A DNA stretch of 64,000 nt from an uncultured Oscillibacter sp. (GTDB taxonomy: Bacteria; Bacillota; Clostridia; Oscillospirales; Oscillospiraceae): positions 1 through 64,000 of the forward strand of contig CAJUMX010000010.1 in the NCBI GenBank assembly GCA_910587705.1, given 5' to 3'. Position 1 is the first letter of the stretch, and every line of letters starts with the position of its first letter. Below are positions 24,034 to 31,520 of the stretch, one piece after another. A program made the translations under genes and the position numbers. The notes beneath the pieces were generated by a model, which worked only from the letters and a program-made list of their open reading frames with translations, was not told the origin of the DNA and searched no databases.

Positions 24034-24651
24034 TCAAACCCCGGCGAAGTGGAACACGATGCCCACCGCGGCGGAAAGAGCGATGAACACAATGGGGTGG
24101 AGGCCGGTCACCTTCTTGGGCGCGAAGTTGGTCAGCACGATCAAAAGCGCCGCCAGCAGCAGCCCCGGCACGTTGAGGAGGCTGCCGCCGCTAAGGACCG
24201 GGGCCTTGACGATGCCGCCGCTTTGGGTCACCAGCTGGACGGTGGTCAGCACCTCCAGCACCACCGCCGCGCAGGCCGCGCCGATGAGCCCCGTAGAGGC
24301 GGGGCGGAGACCGTAAAAGGCCCGGTCCACATAGGGGTTGTTCCGAAAGCTGTGGAGCACCGCCGCCACAATCAAAATCACGATGATGGAGGGGGTCACC
24401 TCCCCCAGGGTGGCGATGATGGCCCCGGGAATTCCCGCCGCCGTAAAGCCCACGTAGGTGGCCATGTTGATGCCGATGGGGCCCGGCGTGGACTCCGACA
24501 CCGCCAGCATATTCATCAAATCCGTGTAGGTGTACCAGCCGGTGGACTCGCCGATGGCCTGGAGGAAGGGCAGGGTGGCCATGCCGCCGCCCACGGCGAA
24601 AAGGCCGGTCTTGAAAAACTCCCAGAAGAGCTGCAAGCAGGTGGTCATCAT
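24034..24651 (-). CDS. chrA: Chromate transporter family protein, subunit 2
   Basis: A 205-residue short-chain CHR protein of about six membrane segments. FFKTGLFAVGGGMATLPFLQ is the CHR signature, and ESTPGPIGINMATYVGF the second conserved block. Short CHR proteins act as pairs; its partner is the gene overlapping its start by four bases. Many gut clostridia carry such pairs and they need not export chromate; the natural anion is unknown. Confidence 0.88.
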   Translation of the reverse strand: MMTTCLQLFWEFFKTGLFAVGGGMATLPFLQAIGESTGWYTYTDLMNMLAVSESTPGPIGINMATYVGFTAAGIPGAIIATLGEVTPSIIVILIVAAVLHSFRNNPYVDRAFYGLRPASTGLIGAACAAVVLEVLTTVQLVTQSGGIVKAPVLSGGSLLNVPGLLLAALLIVLTNFAPKKVTGLHPIVFIALSAAVGIVFHFAGV

Positions 24652-25208
24652 GCCCTCTTCACCTCCAGATTCTTAAGAAGGATGCCCGCCAGGGCCGAGC
24701 TGATGACGAACCACACCGGGGAGAGCTTCAAAAATACGCCCCCCAGGAGGACCACCACAAAGATGGCCGCCGTGCGCTTATCCACCACGGACTTTTTCAA
24801 GAGCTTTAGCACCGCGTTGAAAATCAGCACGCAGACGCAGACCTGAATCCCGGCGAAGGCGTTTTTCACCCAGGCCAGGTCCGCGAAGTTGGAGATCAGC
24901 CCCGCCAGAATGGAGATGATCACCACAGAGGGGAACACCAGCCCCAGGGTGGCCACGATGCCCCCGGAGATGCCGCCGCATTTTTGCCCGATGAAGGTGG
25001 CCGTGTTGACGGCGATGATGCCCGGGGTGCACTGACCGATGGCGTAATAATCCGTCAGCTCCTCCTCGGTGGCCCAGCCCTTGCTGTCCACCACCTCCCG
25101 CTGGAGGATGGGCAGCATGGCCATGCCGCCGCCGAAGGTCATGACCCCCATTTTCGCAAAGGTCCAGAAAAGCTCCCAGAGCTGCTGGAATTTGTTCTTG
25201 TCGTTCAT
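24648..25208 (-). CDS. chrA: Chromate transporter family protein, subunit 1
   Basis: A 186-residue CHR half-protein with FAKMGVMTFGGGMAMLPILQ and the QCTPGIIAVNTATFIG block, opposite in charge arrangement to its partner as expected for a heterodimer of inverted topology. It overlaps the downstream half by ATGA and begins 21 bases after birA behind a GGAGAGAGG site. Confidence 0.88.
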   Translation of the reverse strand: MNDKNKFQQLWELFWTFAKMGVMTFGGGMAMLPILQREVVDSKGWATEEELTDYYAIGQCTPGIIAVNTATFIGQKCGGISGGIVATLGLVFPSVVIISILAGLISNFADLAWVKNAFAGIQVCVCVLIFNAVLKLLKKSVVDKRTAAIFVVVLLGGVFLKLSPVWFVISSALAGILLKNLEVKRA

Positions 25209-25229
25209 GAAATGCCTCTCTCCTTGTCG

Positions 25230-26231
25230 TTACTCCGTATAGCCCCACAGGCCCCGGACGGAGACCTCGCCGGAGCGGACGGTCCGCTCCTTCCCGTCCG
25301 CCCCCCGGACCACCAGACTGAATTCCTCGTCGATGTCCACCGCCTGGGCGGTCTCCCGCTCTCCGCCGCCAAAGGGGATGAGCTGGACGGTTTTTCCCAG
25401 GTTCACGCAGCGGCTTCGATAGGCCGCGAGATACGCCGAGAGGTCCCCGGCCAGCAGGGCCGCGTAAGCCCGGTCCAGCTCCTCCAGCAGCGCCGCCGCC
25501 AATTGAGGCCGGGACACAGGCCGCCCCAGGACCTGGCGCAGGGAGGTGGCCACCTCCCGAACCTCCGGCGAGAAGTCCTCCTCCCCCTGGCCCACGTTGA
25601 CGCCGATGCCCAGCACCAGGGACTGGACCCGCCCCGTCTCCGCCTCCAGGGACAGCTCCGTCAAAATGCCGCAGAGCTTCTTCCCCTTCAAAACCGGGTC
25701 GTTGGGCCATTTCAGCCCCGGCTGGGCGCCGCAGACCCGCTCCACGGCGGCGCACACGGAGACCCCCGCCAGGGCCGTCACCGGCGGCAGGCGGTCCGGC
25801 GTCAGGAAAGGCCGGAGGAGCACGGACAAATAGATGCCCTGACCCTTGGGGGACTGGAAGGAGCGGTCCATCCGCCCCCGGCCCGCCGTCTGGCTGTCGG
25901 CAATGGCCACCGTGCCGTCGGGGGCGTCGGGCTGGGCTTTTAAATAGTTGTTGGTGGAGTCCAGCTCCGCAAAGCACCGCAGCTCCCTTCCCACCACCGC
26001 CGTCTTTCCCAGAAAGCTGCGGATTTCCTTCTCCGTCATAGCGTCCGGCGCGGCGGCGAGGCGGTAGCCCAGGCCGGTTCGGGCCTCGATCTCATAGCCC
26101 TCCCGCCGCAGGGCGTCCACCGCCTTCCACACGGCGGCGCGGCTGAGGCCCAGACGGCCGCTTAAATCCTGGCCGGAGAGGAAGCCCTCTTCCCCCCGCA
26201 GCAGCGATAATACCTCTTCCCGGCTGCTCAT
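25230..26231 (-). CDS. birA: Biotin-protein ligase / biotin operon repressor
   Basis: 333 residues. An N-terminal winged helix (LSGRLGLSRAAVWKAVDALR) is followed by the ligase core: STNNYLKA, the biotinyl-AMP loop SQTAGRGRMDRSFQSP, LKWPNDPVLKGKKLCGIL, and a C-terminal SH3-like domain. It attaches biotin to carboxylases, and with the DNA-binding domain it can repress biotin genes. The ATG at 26231 follows AAGGAGGG. First gene of a three-gene unit with the CHR pair, a linkage with no obvious logic. Confidence 0.93.
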   Translation of the reverse strand: MSSREEVLSLLRGEEGFLSGQDLSGRLGLSRAAVWKAVDALRREGYEIEARTGLGYRLAAAPDAMTEKEIRSFLGKTAVVGRELRCFAELDSTNNYLKAQPDAPDGTVAIADSQTAGRGRMDRSFQSPKGQGIYLSVLLRPFLTPDRLPPVTALAGVSVCAAVERVCGAQPGLKWPNDPVLKGKKLCGILTELSLEAETGRVQSLVLGIGVNVGQGEEDFSPEVREVATSLRQVLGRPVSRPQLAAALLEELDRAYAALLAGDLSAYLAAYRSRCVNLGKTVQLIPFGGGERETAQAVDIDEEFSLVVRGADGKERTVRSGEVSVRGLWGYTE

Positions 26232-26257
26232 AGCATCCCTCCTTGTGAAACGGAACC

Positions 26258-26286
26258 AGTGTAGCACATTTTTTCGGGGCTGTAAA
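26258..26286 (-). promoter_or_regulatory. Promoter of birA
   Basis: Minus strand TTTACA (26281-26286), 17 bases, TACACT (26258-26263). Confidence 0.65.
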
Positions 26287-26300
26287 TACGAAAACGAGGA

Positions 26301-26329
26301 TTGACAAAGAGGTGGACCTATGCTATGAT
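26301..26329 (+). promoter_or_regulatory. Promoter of the purine permease gene
   Basis: TTGACA (26301-26306), 17 bases, TATGAT (26324-26329). It leaves a leader of about 190 bases before the coding start. Confidence 0.8.
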
Positions 26330-26342
26330 AAGGCTGTCCTTT

Positions 26343-26466
26343 GACTACAAGGTTTGCTGCTCCTGATTTATGAACAGCGGATTTTGTGGTCTCTTTTTTT
26401 GCGTTTCAACGGAGCGGGTACCGATGGACCCGGAGAGAAAGAAACGGGCGAAGCGTGTTGAAACGC
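26343..26466 (+). promoter_or_regulatory. Structured leader of the purine permease, possible attenuator
   Basis: Element 1: GACTACAA (26343-26350) pairs with TTGTGGTC (26384-26391) and TTTGCTG with CAGCGGA. It is followed by TCTTTTTTT and so looks like an intrinsic terminator inside the leader. Element 2: GCGTTTCAAC (26401-26410) pairs perfectly with GTTGAAACGC (26457-26466), enclosing a CGGGT/ACCCG hairpin and a purine-rich segment. I cannot assign it to a known riboswitch class. Confidence 0.6.
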
Positions 26467-26523
26467 GGCCATCGCAAAGCGCGCCCCGGCGGAAGCGGGC
26501 GCAAACAAGGAGGAGGAAGAACC

Positions 26524-27975
26524 ATGAAAACCGAGAAGCAAACCAACGCGGAGTACACCAGCCCCTATGAATTCCACGGGCGCATCCCCCTGCGCCAGGC
26601 CATCCCCCTGGGGATGCAGCATGTGCTGGCCATGTTCGTGGGCAACCTGACGCCGCTGATGATCATTTGCGGCATCTGCGGCATCAGCAGCAGCGAACCG
26701 GCCCTGTACGTGACCCTGCTGCAAAACGCCATGCTGGCGGCGGGCGTCATCACCTTGATTCAGCTCTGGTCCATCGGCCCCGTGGGCGGACAGGTGCCCA
26801 TCATCATGGGCACCAGCTCCGGCTTTTTGGGGGTCATGAAGGGCGTGGCCGCCAACCCCGCCATGGGCGGCGGTATCGTGGCCTACAGCGCCATCATCGG
26901 CGCGGCCATGGTGGGCGGCGTCTGCGAGGCGGCCCTGGGCTTTTTCATCAAGCCCTTGCGGAAGTTTTTCCCGCCGGTGGTCACCGGCAGCGTGGTGCTG
27001 GCCATCGGCCTGAGCCTCATCAGCGTGGGCGTGAACTCCTTTGCCGGCGGCAGCGGGGCCAAGGACTTCGGTTCCCTGCCAAACCTGCTGCTGGGCCTTT
27101 TGGTGCTGACGGTCATCGTGGCGCTGAAGCACTTTACAAAGGGGATTACATCCACCTCCTGCATCCTCTGCGGAATCATTGTGGGGTATGTCGTGGCCTC
27201 CGTCATGGGCTTCATGCTGCCCCATGAGCTGGTGGACGCGGAGGGCAATGCCTTCACCGCCTCCTGGTATGTCAACTGGGCCAAGATCGGCGAGGCCAAG
27301 TGGATTTCCATTCCCCAGCTTCTGCCCGTAAAGCCCACCTTCAACGTCCACGCCATCCTCTCCATCCTGATCATGTTCCTGGTCACCGCCGTGGAGACCA
27401 TCGGGGACATCTCCGGCTGCGTGGAGGGCGGCATGGGCCGGGAGGCCACCGCCAAGGAGCTCTCCGGCGGCGTGGTGTGCGACGGCGTGGGCTCCGTCAT
27501 CTCCTCCCTGTTCTCCTCCCTGCCCACCACCTCCTTCTCCCAGAACGTGGGGCTGGTGACCATGACCAAGGTGGTCAACCGCATGGCCCTGACCTGCGGC
27601 GCGGTGTTCCTGGTGCTGGCGGGATTGAGCCCCAAGCTGGCGGCGGTGATCTCCATTATGCCCCAGAGCGTCCTGGGCGGGGCGGCGGTGATGATGTTCG
27701 CCTCCATAGCCGTGTCCGGCATCAAGCTTTTGACCAAATTCGGCATCACGAACCGGGTGGTGACCATCGTGTCCATCGCCATGGGCCTGGGCTATGGCCT
27801 GGGCGCCACCGCCGGCGCCCTGACGGGTCTGCCGGAGCCGGTGCAGCTGGTGTTCGGCGGCTCCGGCATCGTGCCGGCGGCGGTGCTGGCCATCATCCTC
27901 AACATTGCCATTCCCAAGGAGCAGGAGGACCTGGACAACGAGGCCCGGGCCAACGGGGAGAAGCAGGAGGCGTAA
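26524..27975 (+). CDS. NCS2 family xanthine/uric acid permease
   Basis: A 483-residue carrier of the nucleobase-ascorbate family with about fourteen membrane segments. IPLGMQHVLAMFVGNLTP opens the core, PIIMGTSSGFLG is the TM3 motif, and SFSQNVGLVTMTK is the NCS2 signature. The QN form fits xanthine/urate carriers better than uracil carriers. It brings purines into the cell by proton symport. Start ATG 26524 follows AAGGAGGAGG. Transcribed alone from the promoter at 26301 through a structured leader that may respond to the substrate. Confidence 0.87.
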   Translation: MKTEKQTNAEYTSPYEFHGRIPLRQAIPLGMQHVLAMFVGNLTPLMIICGICGISSSEPALYVTLLQNAMLAAGVITLIQLWSIGPVGGQVPIIMGTSSGFLGVMKGVAANPAMGGGIVAYSAIIGAAMVGGVCEAALGFFIKPLRKFFPPVVTGSVVLAIGLSLISVGVNSFAGGSGAKDFGSLPNLLLGLLVLTVIVALKHFTKGITSTSCILCGIIVGYVVASVMGFMLPHELVDAEGNAFTASWYVNWAKIGEAKWISIPQLLPVKPTFNVHAILSILIMFLVTAVETIGDISGCVEGGMGREATAKELSGGVVCDGVGSVISSLFSSLPTTSFSQNVGLVTMTKVVNRMALTCGAVFLVLAGLSPKLAAVISIMPQSVLGGAAVMMFASIAVSGIKLLTKFGITNRVVTIVSIAMGLGYGLGATAGALTGLPEPVQLVFGGSGIVPAAVLAIILNIAIPKEQEDLDNEARANGEKQEA

Positions 27976-28010
27976 GCGTCCCGTCCCCTGCCTGCGGCGG
28001 CATACAAAAG

Positions 28011-28042
28011 CGGCGCCCGAAACCGTGCGGTTTCGGGCGCCG
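28011..28042. terminator. Bidirectional terminator
   Basis: A perfect 15-bp stem, CGGCGCCCGAAACCG (28011-28025) with CGGTTTCGGGCGCCG (28028-28042), sits between the convergent permease and trxA genes. Confidence 0.85.
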
Positions 28043-28064
28043 TTTCGTCTCGGGTGTTCACGCC

Positions 28065-28382
28065 TCACAGGGACTTGTCCAGCACCTCCGTATAGGCGGC
28101 AGGGGGAAAGGCCCCCACCTTCCGGTCAAATTCCCGGCCCTGCTTGAGAAAGACCACCGTGGGAATGTTCATCACGCCGAAGCGCCGGGCCAGCTCCGGC
28201 TCCTCGTCCACGTTGACTTTGGCCACCAGGGCCTTGCCCTCATACCGGACCGCCAGGTCCTCCATCACGGGGCCCAGCATCTGGCAGGGGCCGCACCAGG
28301 GGGCCCAGAAATCCACCATCGCCAGGGGGGCCTGGCCCGCCAGGCTGTCAAATTCCGCTGTTTTCAAATGCTGCAACGCCAT
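28065..28382 (-). CDS. trxA: Thioredoxin
   Basis: A 105-residue thioredoxin with the classic active site WAPWCGPCQ (Cys30, Cys33), the Asp in VDFWAPW and the cis-Pro in NIPTVVF. Reduces protein disulfides in the cytoplasm. It lies 37 bases downstream of the thioredoxin reductase-like gene, so the two form one unit. Confidence 0.96.
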   Translation of the reverse strand: MALQHLKTAEFDSLAGQAPLAMVDFWAPWCGPCQMLGPVMEDLAVRYEGKALVAKVNVDEEPELARRFGVMNIPTVVFLKQGREFDRKVGAFPPAAYTEVLDKSL

Positions 28383-28419
28383 ATCGCAACGCTCCTTTTT
28401 TAAAATTCTTTTGCGGTTC

Positions 28420-29229
28420 CTATGTCAGCGCCGCCGCGAAGGCGGCGGCCTTTTGACCCGCGATCAGGCCCTCTCCCACGGCCTTGGAGACCTGCAAGGG
28501 TCCACCAGTGCAGTCCCCGGCGGCAAACACGCCGGGAAGGTTCGTCCGCATCTCCCGGTCCACCGTCACAAAGCCCCCCTCCGCCACAAGGCCCGGGAAC
28601 AGGTCCCCCGGGGCCATGGCGGGCCGCAGGAGGAACACGCCCTCCACCGCCGCCTCCGCGCCGTTGCAGGCGACGGATTCCACCTTCTCCGTGCCTTGGA
28701 TGGAGCAGTCCCGGGGCTTGTCGAAGTAGAGAACCTCGCAGCCGATGCTCCGCAAAAACGCCGCCTCCTTCTCCGCCGAGGGGGTCCAGCCCAAAACGGC
28801 CACCTTCTTCCCCCGGTAGAGCATCCCGTCGCAGGTGGCGCAGTAGCTCACGCCCCGGCCCAGCAGCTCCGCCTCCCCGGGGAACTTCCTCCCCCGGGCC
28901 ACGCCTGCCGCCAGCACCACGGCCTTGGCCTGGGCCATGGTGTTTCCGATGCTCACATACCAGTCCTCCCCGGAGCGCAGGGCGCTGAGGACCCGCCCCT
29001 CCTGAAAGTCCGCCCCGGCGGCCTCCCCGTGGCGGCGGAAGGCCGTCAGCAGCTCCGCCCCGGACACGGCGGGAAGGCCCAGGTAGTTGTCCACCCGCTC
29101 CGCTTTCCAGAGGGGATTTTCCTCCAGGGGGTTGGAGACCACCAGCACGGTTCTCCCCCGGGCCCGGACGTTTTGCGCCGCCGACAGCCCCGCCGGGCCG
29201 CCGCCGATCACGATTACGTCATGCGTCAT
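28420..29229 (-). CDS. Thioredoxin reductase-like flavoprotein lacking NADPH motifs
   Basis: 269 residues, about 35 shorter than standard TrxB. The FAD site is intact (VIVIGGGPAGLSAAQNV; GVFAAGDCTGGPLQVSKAVGEG) and the redox pair is SYCATCDG. At the place of the NADPH site GGGxSA the protein has VLGWTPSAEKEAA, and the HRRxxxR segment is replaced by FDKPRDCS. Loss of exactly these motifs marks the ferredoxin-dependent flavin thioredoxin reductases known from clostridia. It would reduce the TrxA encoded next to it. Electron donor is inferred. Confidence 0.85.
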   Translation of the reverse strand: MTHDVIVIGGGPAGLSAAQNVRARGRTVLVVSNPLEENPLWKAERVDNYLGLPAVSGAELLTAFRRHGEAAGADFQEGRVLSALRSGEDWYVSIGNTMAQAKAVVLAAGVARGRKFPGEAELLGRGVSYCATCDGMLYRGKKVAVLGWTPSAEKEAAFLRSIGCEVLYFDKPRDCSIQGTEKVESVACNGAEAAVEGVFLLRPAMAPGDLFPGLVAEGGFVTVDREMRTNLPGVFAAGDCTGGPLQVSKAVGEGLIAGQKAAAFAAALT

Positions 29230-29244
29230 TGCGCCGCCTCCTTC

Positions 29245-29272
29245 ATAGGATAGTCTTTGCCGTCTATCCTAT
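29245..29272. promoter_or_regulatory. Inverted repeat ATAGGATAG/CTATCCTAT
   Basis: Nine-base arms (29245-29253 and 29264-29272) separated by ten bases, just upstream of the reductase start. A third half-site CTATCCTAT occurs at 29507-29515 in the rpe leader. It could be an operator or a leader hairpin. Confidence 0.5.
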
Positions 29273-29354
29273 CACAGTTCCGGTAAATTTTACAGGGGTT
29301 TTTGCAACAAAATTCCAGCCCGGACCCGGAAGGCAAAAAAGTTCCCGGCCTCAG

Positions 29355-29383
29355 TTGCTTTTGAGCCGGGAATTTGGTACACT
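29355..29383 (+). promoter_or_regulatory. Promoter of the rpe transcript
   Basis: TTGCTT (29355-29360), 17 bases, TACACT (29378-29383). The spacer lies inside the hairpin TTCCCGGC/GCCGGGAA (29342-29372). Confidence 0.55.
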
Positions 29384-29389
29384 AGGGGG

Positions 29390-29590
29390 GACCCGGACCG
29401 CCGGACGCGAGGTCTTGCGGACCGGATCCCGATATTCAAAAAAGCGGCGGCGCCGGACCCAAGGGGCGGACGCTGCGCGGAGTTGGGGGCGTCTCAACCG
29501 CTCAGGCTATCCTATGCGCCGCCCTGTCCCCGCGCCACCGGGGCCGTACCCCATGTCCCGGTCCTTTCGCCGCCGGACTGACAGAAAAGA
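29390..29590 (+). promoter_or_regulatory. Long GC-rich structured leader of rpe
   Basis: About 200 bases between promoter and gene without a frame. GGACCGG near 29440 can pair with CCGGTCC near 29560, closing a domain; inside, GACGC/GCGTC and GCGG..TTG/CAA..CGC hairpins are possible. It could be a cis-regulatory RNA or an independent small RNA; I cannot place it in a known class. Confidence 0.4.
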
Positions 29591-29600
29591 GGGGCTTTTC

Positions 29601-30248
29601 ATGATTAAAATTGCGCCGTCCATCCTCTCCGCCGATTTTGCGAATCTGGAGCGGGATATCCAACGCATCGCCGCCGCCGACTACGTCCATGTGGACGTGA
29701 TGGACGGGGTGTTTGTCCCCAACATCACCATTGGCGTGCCGGTGGTGAAGTCCATCCGCCCCACCACGGAGCTGCCCCTGGACGTGCACCTGATGATCAC
29801 CCAGCCCGCCCGGTACGTGGAGCAGTTCTGCGACGCCGGAGCGGACCTGGTGACGGTCCATGTGGAGGCGGACACGGAGGAAAACATCCACGCCGCCATC
29901 GACAAAATCCATGCCAAGGGAAAACGGGCGGGGATTGTGCTCAAGCCCAAAACTCCAGCGGAGGCGGCTTTGCCGTACCTCACAAAGGTGGAGCTGATTC
30001 TGGTCATGACGGTGGAGCCGGGCTTTGGCGGGCAGAAGTTCATGGCGGATATGATGCCGAAGGTGACGGCCCTGCGGAAGCTCATCGACGAGAAGAAGCC
30101 GGCCTGCGAGCTGGAGGTAGACGGCGGCGTGGCCCCGGATACCTGCCAAACCTGCATCGACGCCGGGGCCAACGTGCTGGTGGCGGGAAGCGCGGTCTAT
30201 AAGGCGGCGGACATCCCCGCCCGGATCGCGGAGCTGCGGGGAGCCTAA
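29601..30248 (+). CDS. rpe: Ribulose-phosphate 3-epimerase
   Basis: A 215-residue TIM barrel that interconverts ribulose 5-phosphate and xylulose 5-phosphate in the pentose phosphate pathway, which also supplies erythrose 4-phosphate to the shikimate operon. IAPSILSADFANL, VHVDVMDGVFVPN with metal-binding His/Asp, DVHLMI, VMTVEPGFGGQKF and EVDGGV are all present. AAAGAGGGG precedes ATG 29601. No small GTPase rsgA or kinase neighbours, unlike the usual rsgA-rpe linkage. Confidence 0.95.
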   Translation: MIKIAPSILSADFANLERDIQRIAAADYVHVDVMDGVFVPNITIGVPVVKSIRPTTELPLDVHLMITQPARYVEQFCDAGADLVTVHVEADTEENIHAAIDKIHAKGKRAGIVLKPKTPAEAALPYLTKVELILVMTVEPGFGGQKFMADMMPKVTALRKLIDEKKPACELEVDGGVAPDTCQTCIDAGANVLVAGSAVYKAADIPARIAELRGA

Positions 30249-30499
30249 AGCCGCCCCAGGCCCACCCCCATGGAGAGGCCGCAGGAGAAAATGGCCTGGT
30301 CCTCCAGATGGGCGGCGTTCCGCTCCCGGTTCAGGAGGGCGTCCAGAATCCGGTCCTGCTCCGCCGTCAGCGTGGAGCGGAAGGCGGTCCAGTCCGCCTC
30401 CAGGTCATAAGTGGCCCGGCGGTATTCCCAGGTTTCCAGGTAGGGCGTGATGCGTTGCTCCTGGGCGTATTCGTAGAGGGCGTGGAGGAATCCTTCCAT
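30245..30499 (-). CDS. Small hypothetical protein, DUF6809-like
   Basis: 84 residues starting MEGFLHALYEYAQEQRITP after AAAGGAG. Helical and acidic, with WTAFRSTLTAEQDRILDALLNRE and a Gly-rich end FSCGLSMGVGLGRL. The layout, a helix pair then a SCGxxxGxxLG tail, resembles small clostridial DUF6809 proteins, often near phage or regulator genes. Its 3' end overlaps rpe by four bases, tail to tail. It diverges from the XRE pair. Function unknown. Confidence 0.55.
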   Translation of the reverse strand: MEGFLHALYEYAQEQRITPYLETWEYRRATYDLEADWTAFRSTLTAEQDRILDALLNRERNAAHLEDQAIFSCGLSMGVGLGRL

Positions 30500-30556
30500 G
30501 AGGTTGGCTCCTTTCGGGGTCAAATTGTGTAGAGCGAATATTTACCCATATTTATA

Positions 30557-30576
30557 TAGATATTTTTGTCTATCTA
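30557..30576. promoter_or_regulatory. Possible XRE operator
   Basis: Inverted repeat TAGATA (30557-30562) and TATCTA (30571-30576), spacer 8, in an AT-rich island between the divergent DUF6809-like and XRE genes. AT content contrasts with the GC-rich surroundings. Confidence 0.45.
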
Positions 30577-30624
30577 GAGTATACGTGATTCCTGGATGTT
30601 TTGTCAAGACTTTGGAGGAATAAA

Positions 30625-30849
30625 ATGGAGCAATTGGCGAAAAATTTAAGAGTTTTGCGTGAAGCCAAAAAATTGTCCCGTGAAAAGGTATCCAGGGTGC
30701 TTGAACTCTCCAGTAAAACATATGAACGCTATGAGAAGAATGGAGGAGAGCCCACAGCTCCCACGTTGGTGAAGCTGGCCGACCTCTACGGAGTAACCCT
30801 GGACCAATTGGTGGGCCGGGCCCCGTTGCCTGAGAGGCCGGGCGAATAA
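30625..30849 (+). CDS. XRE family transcriptional regulator (copy 1)
   Basis: A 74-residue single helix-turn-helix protein: LRVLREAKKLSREKVSRVLE, SKTYERYEKNGGEPTAPTL and LADLYGVTLDQLVG are the Cro/CI-type HTH and its C-cap. TTGGAGG precedes ATG 30625. It is a close paralogue of the next gene, with the same DPTAP/EPTAP and YGVTLDQLVG blocks. Base composition is more AT-rich than neighbours. Proteins of this size usually repress their own promoter. Confidence 0.8.
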   Translation: MEQLAKNLRVLREAKKLSREKVSRVLELSSKTYERYEKNGGEPTAPTLVKLADLYGVTLDQLVGRAPLPERPGE

Positions 30850-30881
30850 AAATTTTGTCTCTGAGGCTTTGAGGAGGCATT

Positions 30882-31109
30882 ATGGAAAGTTTGTCTCGGA
30901 ATTTGTTTGCCCTGCGGAAGCAGAGGAAGCTCTCCCGTGAGGCGGTAGCGAGGGCGTTGGAGATGTCGGCCATGACCTACCAGCGGTATGAAAAAAATCT
31001 CCGGGACCCTACGGCCCCGGTCCTTGTGAAGCTTGCCCAGTTTTATGGTGTAACCCTGGACCAATTGGTGGGCCTTGCCCCGTTGCCTTTGGAGGAGGAA
31101 CACCAGTAG
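30882..31109 (+). CDS. XRE family transcriptional regulator (copy 2)
   Basis: A 75-residue paralogue of the gene 32 bases upstream. LFALRKQRKLSREAVARALE, MTYQRYEKNLRDPTAPVLVKLAQ and YGVTLDQLVGLAPLPLEEE align end to end with copy 1 without gaps of note, implying tandem duplication. GAGGAGG precedes ATG. The recognition helix differs (SAMTYQR versus SSKTYER), so the copies may bind different sites. Confidence 0.8.
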   Translation: MESLSRNLFALRKQRKLSREAVARALEMSAMTYQRYEKNLRDPTAPVLVKLAQFYGVTLDQLVGLAPLPLEEEHQ

Positions 31110-31152
31110 AAGGGTGGGCCCGGGGAGACGGGCCGTGGATAGCATGGAGGTT

Positions 31153-31206
31153 CCGGGGGAACGGGCCGCCGAGGGCGGCGGCCCCTACGGGGCGGTTTAT
31201 CGGAGC
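31153..31206. repeat. GC-rich dispersed repeat, second locus
   Basis: CGGG(G)GAACGGGCCGCCGA then GGGCGGCGGCCCCTAC match 20010-20063 almost base for base. It sits in the 411-base gene-free gap 31110-31520, which otherwise holds the repeat at 31417 and nothing coding that I can support. Confidence 0.75.
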
Positions 31207-31416
31207 ATCAGCGGCAGCGGAAAGAGGAGCTGGTCCATTCGACAACCACCAAAACCCCCGCCCGTACCACGCCGCGGGCAGGAGACATGCGTAAAAAACG
31301 GAGGCACGCCCTGCGCGTCCCCCGTCCCTCGTCCCCCCGCAGGGACGATACTTCTTTTTCTCTTTTGGACCGTGCACGGCCCGTTTTCTCGTTTTCTTCT
31401 GGAAGAAAAAGAGAAA

Positions 31417-31470
31417 ATGGGGGGTGCAATGAACCAGCCATCGCTGGTATCCATTCCCCCCCGCCCGAAG
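31417..31470. repeat. ATACCAGCG dispersed repeat, inverted copy
   Basis: The reverse complement of 31417-31455 reads AATGGATACCAGCGATGGC then TGGTTCATTGCACCCCCCAT and matches 49684-49721 with few changes. A CGCCCGAAGGGC hairpin follows, as in the other copies. Confidence 0.75.
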
Positions 31471-31520
31471 GGCCGGAAAAAACCCTCCCCCTGGCAGGGG
31501 GAAGCAAAGGAGCCCCCCCT

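Noticed and set aside
26330..26523. Purine riboswitch or ykkC-type riboswitch for the permease
   Set aside because: A GACTAC and a GGAGAGAAA string resemble pieces of those classes, but the remaining conserved blocks and junctions are missing or out of order.
29390..29590. 6S RNA, SRP RNA or TPP/glycine riboswitch upstream of rpe
   Set aside because: None of the conserved boxes of these RNAs could be found; only general pairing potential is seen.
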